DNA from: Cercophora sp. LCS_1
Lineage: Eukaryota > Ascomycota > Sordariomycetes > Sordariales > Lasiosphaeriaceae
Assembly (NCBI GenBank): GCA_036250225.1
Contig: JAPZLL010000023.1
Location: 372,001 to 436,000, forward strand
DNA length: 64,000 nt
Reading direction: 5' to 3'
The notes under the pieces were generated by a model that saw only the letters and a list, made by a program, of their open reading frames with translations, searched no databases and was not told the DNA's origin. Position numbers and translations under genes: made by a program. Below are positions 56,065 to 64,000 of the stretch, in pieces; the first letter of the stretch is position 1, and each line of letters begins with the position of its first letter.

Positions 56065-57781
56065 GCGGATGGTTTACCTTGTGTTCATCGTATCCGGTCG
56101 ACCCTACATCCTTTTCGGCGTTGCTTTTCCCCTTGAGGCCACTCACGTGTCCGAAGGGTGCTAGACTTTTTTCTTACTCAGATTGAAGCATTGTACGGGG
56201 TTCGGAGCAAGTCCATGTCGCGAGTTTTACGGATTCTCTTGGTTATTGCTGTTGTCGTCATCGTCCCCAAAACAAGGGCCGTGACGCGTCCGCCGCTTGG
56301 ACGGACGCCAACGACGATGTGACGAGGACGGAACGAGGTACGAAGGAAATGAAGAGATATGAAGGATCGATGGTCGTGTTTGGGTTTCGGCTGGCCAACG
56401 GCATTATATATACATCGCCCGCTGGTCCTCGTGTACAAATTTCCACTTGGGGACGAAGAGAGAGATATTGAGCGGGCGGGAGGGGTTGATTGAAAAGAAG
56501 CAAAGCATTGCGAGCCTACCAAATACCAAGCAACCTCTCTTACTCGGGCGGTAATCTGGCTTTTCCAACCAAAAAACGGGGCATGCTGCAGCGAAACCCA
56601 AAAAAAAACACGATATGGGACATTGGGAAGGGATTATTGGGCTGGCATGGCAGGATTGGAGTTTCATTGGCTGGAATCTGGCATACTCAAATTCATGGAA
56701 CGGGCGTTTCCCTTTGAGCACTTTGGGCATTGCTTGCTCTCGTTTTGTAACCCTTTTGTGGCGGCTAGTTGCTGACTGGAGGGCTGAGATATGGCTTGAG
56801 GGCCGGTTCTGCAACATGTGGGATGGCTAATTCATTTTTTTTTCTTGTCGGCATTTGACAATTCCTTGTTTCCCCGCTCGATTCATACCACTGTTTTAAG
56901 TTTTTATGTCTGTTTGAGGGATGGCTGGGCTGGGCAATAGAAGAGACAGAGGACAAGACGGGCATAGCAGAAGGGTTTTGGATGATGGAATGCATTTATG
57001 TGGAGGGATGGTGTGGGATAGCATGCGTGGGGTTGTTACTTTGGATGATTGGGTTATGTGTCTCTCAGGACGAAAGCTGGGTAGGAGGAGAGATTCTCGG
57101 GTTTTGTTGCTTGTGTGTTGTGTATGTATCATGGAAGTTGCCGAGGCTAAAGTGGCTTCACTTTCCCAAGGCTCGTTGGTTGTTGCCCAATGGAAGAAGA
57201 GCCTAAATCCTCTCGCAAGAGCGTGTTTTGGGGCTTTTTTGTGTTGCACCTGACTCAAGTTTTCTACACTATGCCACTTGTAATGCGATTGACCATGCAT
57301 GGTACTGCAAGTATCGGTGCCAGCGAACGAACCGGAACTTGTGTTCCAGTGTCCTCGTGACCTTGTTTGTCGGATGCTGACAGGATCGGTTCGGCTCTGG
57401 GTCCGTCCTCGCGGCAGGCAGGCGGGTCCTCAGCCGGCAGACGGGGCCCAGCGGTGAGACCCGAACGGATTGTTGAGACCCACAGGGCAGGGGAGAAGAA
57501 GACGAACGAGAGCCGCGCCGAGCCGGACTGAAGCCGCCATGCGGGGCTTTGCCGGATCGGTGATTATGAATGTATCGGGGTTTTCGAAAGGGACAGGGGT
57601 GTGACCTAGCTCGGATGGCTGATGCAGCTCATCGTGGAAAACGTGGGGCAGTTGTGGACTCCAATCGAACCAAACGAGGCAAGGGGCCAGCTTTCGAGAA
57701 ACGGCCCGTAGGGCTCCTAACCCTGTCAATACCTTACTTATCAAGACCAACAACAACAACAACAACGACGACCATTTCACA
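56065..57781. other. Intergenic, nothing supported
   Basis: About 1.7 kb holding the 3' UTR of the kinase and the promoter of ALG2. An AAC/ACG trinucleotide run (57751-57770) lies just upstream of the ALG2 start. No gene recognised. Confidence 0.55.
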
Positions 57782-57992
57782 ATGGCTGCTTCGACCAAGA
57801 AGGAGAAGGAGAAGGAGAAGGATGGCGGTGGTCCAAAGACAATCGTCTTTTTGCATCCTGACCTCGGCATCGGCGGCGCAGAACGACTCGTTGTCGACGC
57901 GGCGGTCGGTCTCCAGAAACGAGGACATAAGGTGGTCATTTTCACCAGCCATTGCGATCCGAGCCACTGCTTCGATGAAACTCGAGATGGTC

Positions 57993-58027
<35 letters not shown>

Positions 58028-59312
58028 CACCGACAAAAATAACTGACAGATAAAAGGAACACTCGACGTCCGCGTCCGAGGAAACTGGCTCATCCCGCCC
58101 ACCATCCTCGGCCGCTTCGCCATCCTCTGCGCCATCCTTCGCCAGTTCCACCTGATTCTCTCCATCTGTCTCTTCTCGTCCGAACTGACGTATCTCAAAC
58201 CAACCGTCTTTTTCGTCGACCAGCTCTCGGCTGGTTTACCGTTGCTGAAATCGCAATCATCGGCGCCCATCTTTTTCTATTGCCATTTTCCTGACTTGTT
58301 GCTTGCCCGCGGGCGGGAGTCCCTACTCAAACGCCTCTACCGCGTGCCATTTGATGGCTTCGAGAAATGGAGCATGTCGTTTGCTGATTCGATTGCGGTC
58401 AATTCGGAGTTTACAAAGGGCATTGTGGCGGGTACGTGGCCGGGGTTGGCGAGGAAGAAGAGGCTCGAGGTTGTGTATCCTGCTATTGATATTTCAGCCT
58501 TATCGGACGATAAAGAGGTGGTGGATGAGGTGCCCAAACCGTGGAGGGAAAAACGGGTGTTTTTGTCGATTAATCGATTTGAGAGGAAAAAGGACGTGGG
58601 TTTGGCGATTCGGGCGTTTGCGGGGTTGCGGAAGGATAAGAGAAGGGCGGCCAAACTGATTGTGGCGGGCGGGTATGATCAGAGGGTTAGGGAGAATGTT
58701 GAGTATCATAAGGAGTTGGTTGAGCTGGCTGAGGGGTTGGGGCTCAAAAGTGCTACGGCTACGACGCTGGTTTCGGCGCTGAGCTCGGCGGCTGATGAGG
58801 GTGTTGAGGTGTTGTTTTTGTTGTCGGTGCCGGGACGGTTGAAGGAGGTTTTACTTAGGGCGGCCAGGTTGTTGGTGTATACGCCGTCTAATGAGCATTT
58901 TGGGATTGTGCCGATTGAGGGCATGCTCAGGGGCGTCCCGGTGCTTGCGGCGGATAGCGGCGGCCCGAGGGAGACGGTTGTGGAGGGTGTTACCGGGTGG
59001 TTGAGGGATCCGGAAGAGGTTGGCGAGTGGACGGGGGTTATGGAGAGGGTGTTGGACGGAGGCAAGGAGCTGGATGAGATGGGGAGGAAGGGGAGGGAGC
59101 GGGTGAGCGACAAGTTTGCGGTGGAGGGGATGGCCGAGAGGCTGGATGGGATCTTTGAGGAGTTGGTCAAGGGTGTGAAGCAGAGGGTTACACTGGGGGA
59201 TATTCTGATGGGGTTGTTCGGCCTGGGGATTGTGGTCTTTATGGTCTCGGTGATTGTCACGATGTTCAGGATTCTGCAGGAGGCTCAGACGATTGGGAGG
59301 GATGAGTTGTAA
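57782..59312 (+). CDS. ALG2: Alpha-1,3/1,6-mannosyltransferase Alg2
   Basis: Cytosolic-face ER enzyme that adds the second and third mannose to the dolichol-linked oligosaccharide for N-glycosylation; GT4 family. Exons 57782-57989 and 58057-59312; 487 aa. Recognisable: [19 protein letters not shown] at the N-terminus, [41 protein letters not shown], and the E-x7-E catalytic motif in [11 protein letters not shown]. The C-terminus carries a membrane segment ([20 protein letters not shown]), as in fungal Alg2. The 67-nt intron has an unusual GTCTGT donor and is largely a (TC)n microsatellite; a G|GA codon is restored at the junction (RDG|TLDV). The N-terminal KEKEKEK run comes from a GAGAAG repeat. 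Confidence 0.96.
57993..58024 (+). repeat. (TC)n microsatellite inside the ALG2 intron
   Basis: About 14 TC units occupy nearly half of the 67-nt intron between its donor and branch region. Length changes here would alter intron size without touching coding sequence. Confidence 0.85.
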
Positions 59313-59468
59313 ATAACTGTATTTTAAGAGGTTGCTACGGATATTGGTGATTTTTCTGAATGCACTTGTATGAGCAGAGTCTTGGGGCGATGATATTGAG
59401 TATGCTCGAATGCGTCAAGTGCACAAGTTCACCACGCACTGAAGGATTTTCGAGGGTTGTTGCTCTGG

Positions 59469-59511
<43 letters not shown>

Positions 59512-60457
59512 AAAAAAAAGAGGGCTCGCCCGATAGTGCAACGCGTCGAAGAATATCTCAGAGGTCTTGGACATTTTTTCTCGGCACTGAGGGTGGTATA
59601 CACAGACGTGCTGGAAATTTGCCTACAGGGAAAGATCATCAATGCAGCGCCACCTGAATTCGATGTCCTGCCTTATTTTCTGTCACCAACATGCCAACCT
59701 CAAGTTCTCAACGGCCCTGTCCTAAAATCGGGACCAAAGTGCCCCCTCTGCGGCATGGCATATATGACTTCGCAAGTGTGAAGAAGCGCGAGTGCTGTTG
59801 TGTCTAGACTCATTGCCGTGAAGTGAGCTTCATCTCGGGGCCATCCAATCGCAAGGCCAAATGCCCATGCTCATGAAAATGCCATGTCGCGCCGAAACTG
59901 CGCTAAAAACACCAACTCGAAATATTTCCTTTTTCTTTGGTGTTCAAAAGGTCGATTTCCGCTCCCAGGCGACACCAACCCGATCGCACCGAACTCCTTG
60001 TGATCTCAGTCGCATCACCGAGTCGAGAAGGGAGAAGGGGCGGATAGCGCTGTAACCGGGCGCGCGCCTAGCAAGCCTAGCTTCCCTCGGATTGTTCCGC
60101 CCGCGAAACCGACTGGACGGGCGCTGTTTGACATCATTTGCCCACCAGCCATCCAGCAAACGCACGGGATGGATGATACCTCGATCTGCGAGAAAACGGT
60201 GTGGTAGCATTTCCCCGAATGATCACAAGTCCGAGTTTTGCCAAGCAAGAGGATTTGTTGTGATTGAGCAGAGCGGGAAGGAATGCCCCAGCATCGTCAT
60301 TCCCTTTTCCCTTTTCCTCTGCTGACATCTCACCCACCATCTTTCCCCCATTTCAACTCCTCCGCCCGCTGACGACGTCGTGGTCGCGGTTATTCTCACC
60401 ACGCAAAAACATCCAACACAACAAACGCATTGATTGAATCACCACCAACCACCAAAA
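59313..60457. other. Intergenic region with long poly-A tract
   Basis: ALG2 3' UTR, a 41-nt A-tract and the promoter of the reductase gene. No supported gene; the ORF at 59536-59781 shows no family. Confidence 0.55.
59469..59509. repeat. 41-nt A homopolymer
   Basis: Forty-one uninterrupted A followed by GG and a second A8 run, 157 bp downstream of the ALG2 stop codon. I see no element body or target-site duplication next to it. Confidence 0.85.
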
Positions 60458-61375
60458 ATGTCCACAACAGGCCTCATACCAAACTGGTACCCCCCCTCCC
60501 AGGAAAACTACAACCTCATCATCTCCCTCTGGAAATGGTACCCCTTGGTCCGTCCCCTCCATCCCTCCCTTCCCCGTCGCCATCACTAACCTCTTCTCAA
60601 GTTCTGCTCAACCCAATGGTTGACAACCTGGTACGGCATGGGCAAAACCTCCGTCACCTCCCGTCTCAACCTACCCGGCCGCGTCGGCTGGCTAACAATG
60701 GAGTGTCCCGGCTTCCTAACCCTCCTCTACACCGTCAATTCCCTCTCGCAAGGAAACCTCCCCTGGCAAAACCAAGTCCTGGCCGCCCTCTTCGTAATCC
60801 ACTACGCCTACCGCGCCATTTTGTTCCCCCTCATCCAACCCTCCATGTCGCCCATCCACGTCACCATCTGGGCCAGCGCGATCATGTTCCAGGTAACCAA
60901 CGGTTTATGCATCGGCTCGTGGCTTGCCGCCTACGGACCTACCACCGCTGAACAATGGAGGGAGACAGCATCGGTGGGACAGTTTGCCCTGGGCGTGGGC
61001 CTGTTTTATGTAGGACTGGCGGCGAATTACTACCATGATGATGAGTTGCGGGAGATTAGGAGACGCGAGATGCGGAGGAAGGAAAAAAAGGCACGGGAGA
61101 ATGGGGTTGATGTTGGGAAGGTGGATAAGCATTATGAGATTCCCGAGGCGGGGTTGTTCAAGGTTGTGTTGTATCCGCATTATTTTGTGGAGTGGGTTGA
61201 GTGGTTTGGCTTTTGGATGGCGGGCGGTTGGGGTTTTATTCCGGCACGGTGCTTCTTTTTGAATGAGGTTGCGGCTATGTTGCCTCGGGCTGTGAGAGGG
61301 AGGCAGTGGTATGCTGACAAGTTTGGTGAGGAGAGGATCAAGGGGAGGTGGGCTGTTGTTCCGGGTGTTTGGTGA
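60458..61375 (+). CDS. 3-oxo-5-alpha-steroid 4-dehydrogenase family membrane protein
   Basis: Steroid 5-alpha-reductase family (C-terminal domain PF02544); integral membrane NADPH-dependent enzyme, probably in the ER. Exons 60458-60547 and 60602-61375; 287 aa, close to the usual 250-300. The 54-nt intron (GTCCGT...CTCAAG) joins KWYPL to FCSTQWLTTWYGMGK. Features: GWLTMECPGFLTLLYTV, the family's ECP/E-P element; HYAYRAILFPL, matching the H-Y-x-x-R motif; several hydrophobic helices (about 60-85, 90-110, 120-150, 165-190); and the C-terminal YEIPEAGLFKVVLYPHYFVE ... EWFGF, the conserved P-x-Y-x-x-E end. The true substrate in fungi is not known; sterol or enoyl-lipid reduction is possible. It is convergent with YME1. 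Confidence 0.89.
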
Positions 61376-61630
61376 GATGTGAACCTGAAGGACGTGTGTG
61401 ATGGGTTGGTTGGCAATGAGAAGGATGTAATATTGTTAGTCAATTGCAAGTAGTCAAAGCATTCGTCAGAGTGGTATTGATCGTGATAGCCGCATTGTTA
61501 CAAGACAAAATAAAAAAGTTACCTATACACCGCTATGGAGGGAATGATCTTTGCCTCAAAATGTTTCCCGACGCCATCAATGCCATCCGCTATCCTTCCC
61601 AGCCCACCATTCCCTCTTTCCAGCGTTTAG

Positions 61631-63878
61631 TTACCTCCTCTCTTGCCCCTTAGACTCTTTTGCCGACGCTGGTGGTGGTGGTGGTGGTGGTGGGTGATTG
61701 GGCCTCTCGCCGTTCCCCTTGTCGCCTAACCCCGGTGGCAGCGGAATGCCCGTCTCTCCCACCGGCTCCGTCGGCTTGGGTACCGTCATGGGTCCAGGCG
61801 GAACGGGCACCCGGTCTTTGAGCTTCTCACCTCTCAACACCTTTTCGACCTCCTCCTTGTCGAGGGTCTCGTACTCGACCAACGCCTTCGCCAACAAATC
61901 CAACTCTTTCCTCTTGGACTCCAAAATATGGCGTGCACGGTGGTATGAGTCGTCGAGAATCTTTTTAACCTCGGCCTCAACCATGTGACGCGTTTCAGAA
62001 CTCAACTGCTCGTATCTCCGCAGGTACTCGACCGGACCCAGCTTCTCCGACATGCCAAACTGGCCCACCATCTGCCATGCAATGCGCGTGGCGCTGTCCA
62101 GATCGCCGTAGACACCATTGCTCACTTGGTCGGCGCCGTACACAATCTCCTCGGCAGCCTTGCCACCCATGGCGCGATCCATGACGTCCAGATGGTCCTT
62201 GAGCGTCATCGAGTATCGGTCCATCTCGGGGAGGAAGGCAGTGTGACCAAGCGTGTTACCGCGGGGAAGAATCGTCACTTTGTACAGCTCGCTCGACTTG
62301 CTCTTGGAAAAGTAGGCGACCAGAGCGTGGCCAGCCTCGTGATAAGCCGTCATCTCCTTCTCCTTAGGGCTGATAACCATGCTTCTCTTCTCGCTGCCCA
62401 TGATGACCTTGTCCTTGGCCCACTCAAAGTGTATCTGGCTAACAGCCGTGGCCTTGAGCTTGGAGGCATGAATGGCAGCAATATTGACAATGTTCTCCAA
62501 GTCGGCGCCAGAGAGACCCGGGGTGCGCGATGCAATCGCCTGCAGGTTGACATCGGCGGCAGCCTTGATCTTCTTGGCGTGGTGAGCCAGAATGTCAATA
62601 CGGCCGCGGACGTCGGGAAGGGACACGGTAACGTGGCGGTCGAAACGTCCGGGACGCGTGAGAGCCTCGTCGAGAGCATCGGGGAAGTTGGTGGCACCCA
62701 TGACAATGACACCACTGTTCTGGTCGAATCCATCCATCTCAGTGAGGAGCTGGTTCAGTGTTTGCCTCATATAGCTGGCGTCACGAGAGCGACGACGTCC
62801 ACCGATAGCGTCGAGTTCGTCGATGAAGATGATCGAGGGAGCCTTGGCCTTGGCAGCGGCGAAGAGCTCACGAACGCGCTTCGCACCGACACCAACATAG
62901 ATTTCATCAAACTCACTGCCAGACACAAAGAAGAACGGAACTCCAGCTTCACCCGCAACGGCGCGGGCCAGCAGCGTCTTGCCAGTACCAGGAGGGCCAA
63001 CGAACAAGACGCCCTTGGGCATCTTGCCACCGAGAGAGTTGAACCGATCGGGATTCCGGAGGAAGTCAACGATATCCTGGACCTCTTCCTTGGCCTCATC
63101 GCAGCCGTGGTAGTCGGAGAATCGCGTCTTTTGGTTTTCGGCCTTGACCTCGTTGAAATCGCCCTTCTGGCCGGGACGTCGGAACGAGCTGATTGCCTCA
63201 ACCAGCATCGCTATTATGCACAGACAGAGGTACGAGCAAAGACAGAACCAGAGAATAAACTTGACCCATCGGAAGAAGGTGGTGCCAAAAGTCTCATCAA
63301 CCACGACATGGAGGGGACCACCGGGCCCGCTTCCCTTAGTCGAGATTGCCATGTTGCCACCAGAGGTATTGGCAGCGACGGCTTGACCGACCGCCTGGAT
63401 CTGCGTGGGGGAGAGACCATTGGTGTTGAGAGGAACCGAGGGCTGCATCGCGCCGCCATTAATCATTGCGAGGGCCTTGTGGTAGATTTCGGCAGTCTGA
63501 TCGTTGGTTGCGAATCGACCTAAGCGACTAGTTAGCCAGTATCACCGAGAGTCTTCACCATCACATACCAGACTTGTAACGTTCCACGATTATAGCGGGC
63601 ATGTTAGCCTTGAGTAAAGCCTGGTAGAAACCGTTCTGTGCTGATGCGCTGCCGGGGTTCTTGTTTGCTGCAGACTCGCGAGCAGCGAGGACCGCACGAG
63701 AGACGCCGTTTCCAGAGCCAAAACCACGATGCTGAGAATACCGATAGAAAAGAGGTGTGTTGAATGCCGGGAGAGGACGAGCCGCATGACAGGTGCTCAT
63801 TAACCGCACAGCAGACGGCGTCCCCAGAGGACGAGCCGCCAGAGCAAGGAACGAGCGTCGGAGAAAAGGGTTCGCCAT
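61631..63878 (-). CDS. YME1: Mitochondrial i-AAA protease Yme1
   Basis: Inner-membrane ATP-dependent metalloprotease (FtsH/M41) facing the intermembrane space; degrades unassembled proteins. Exons (minus) 63878-63569 and 63519-61631; 732 aa; intron 49 nt (GTATGT...CTTAG). The N-terminus [17 protein letters not shown] is a good mitochondrial presequence. One membrane helix lies near residues 190-215 ([18 protein letters not shown]), as in i-AAA. AAA motifs: GPPGTGKT (Walker A), [12 protein letters not shown] (Walker B), and the second region of homology ending TRPGRFDRH. The zinc site is HEAGH (residues 497-501), with a downstream Asp in YGDLDSATR. The C-terminal tail is Pro-rich, with eight Pro encoded by a (GGT)n run on the plus strand. 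The frame stays open upstream of the chosen ATG to the window edge, so the true start may lie in an exon beyond 64000. Confidence 0.95.
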
Positions 63879-64000
63879 TGCGAAGGGCGGCAGCGCCACC
63901 CCCGGGGTAAAGATGTCGTTGGATACACTGGCTAGAGGCTTGCTGGGACTTATGATAGGGAGCGACAGGCTGACGTTGGCATCCTTCAAAAAGTCAGGGA

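Noticed and set aside
59380..59520. LINE or processed-gene 3' tail at the A41 tract
   Set aside because: ALG2 upstream still has its intron and no reverse transcriptase, 5' body or target-site duplication was seen.
61985..63523. 512-codon plus-strand ORF
   Set aside because: Exact antisense shadow of YME1, with no domain of its own.
1..64000. CRISPR arrays, bacterial operons, ribosome binding sites
   Set aside because: The window is a spliced fungal genome; no regularly spaced repeats or prokaryotic signals were found.

Overview
This window is nuclear DNA of a filamentous ascomycete, most likely a Sordariomycete (Sordariales-like). The signs are short GT-AG introns of about 45-130 nt in most genes, long gene-free spacers, a lone 5S rRNA gene outside any rDNA repeat, and a typical fungal core gene set. 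No species call is possible from sequence reading alone. I rebuilt every spliced gene below by finding donors and acceptors that keep the frame, and each final model is a whole number of codons.

Layout. 1-15.8 kb: casein kinase I (minus), an SDR oxidoreductase, a Pal1-family morphogenesis protein and a RecA/Rad51-like protein with a worn P-loop. 15.8-27.5 kb: a secreted two-domain fasciclin protein (minus), an unusual membrane-anchored C2H2 zinc-finger protein, exosome subunit RRP40 (minus) divergent from the ribosome-associated Hsp70 SSZ1, and an NT-C2 domain protein (minus) with a GC-AG intron. 28.8-30.5 kb: a broken DUF7924-type gene. 31-39.8 kb: RNase P/MRP subunit POP1, an RBR-type E3 ligase and a PAQR receptor (minus). 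39.9-43.6 kb: an accessory, decayed island with a fragment of a nucleoside-phosphorylase domain of the kind found in fungal NLR proteins, a divergent 5S rRNA gene (minus), a frameshifted coiled-coil ORF (minus) and an intact Uma2-like nuclease-fold gene. 43.6-52.2 kb: a gene desert of about 8.6 kb. 52.2-64 kb: a CaMKK/Ssp1-like kinase with upstream ORFs, ALG2, a steroid 5-alpha-reductase family protein and the i-AAA protease YME1 (minus), whose 5' end lies close to the window edge.

The conserved genes are housekeeping: RNA processing (RRP40, POP1), co-translational folding (SSZ1), N-glycosylation (ALG2), mitochondrial proteolysis (YME1), and signalling and morphogenesis (CK1, CaMKK-like, Pal1, NT-C2, PAQR). 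They are not arranged as a pathway cluster. The most interesting material is (a) the zinc-finger protein with an N-terminal transmembrane anchor, (b) the DUF7924 gene in which a stop codon replaces the lysine of a putative E-x-K nuclease motif, (c) the neighbouring relics (NLR-type phosphorylase fragment, Uma2-like gene), which suggest a conflict or accessory locus, and (d) a PAQR protein lacking one expected zinc-ligand histidine.
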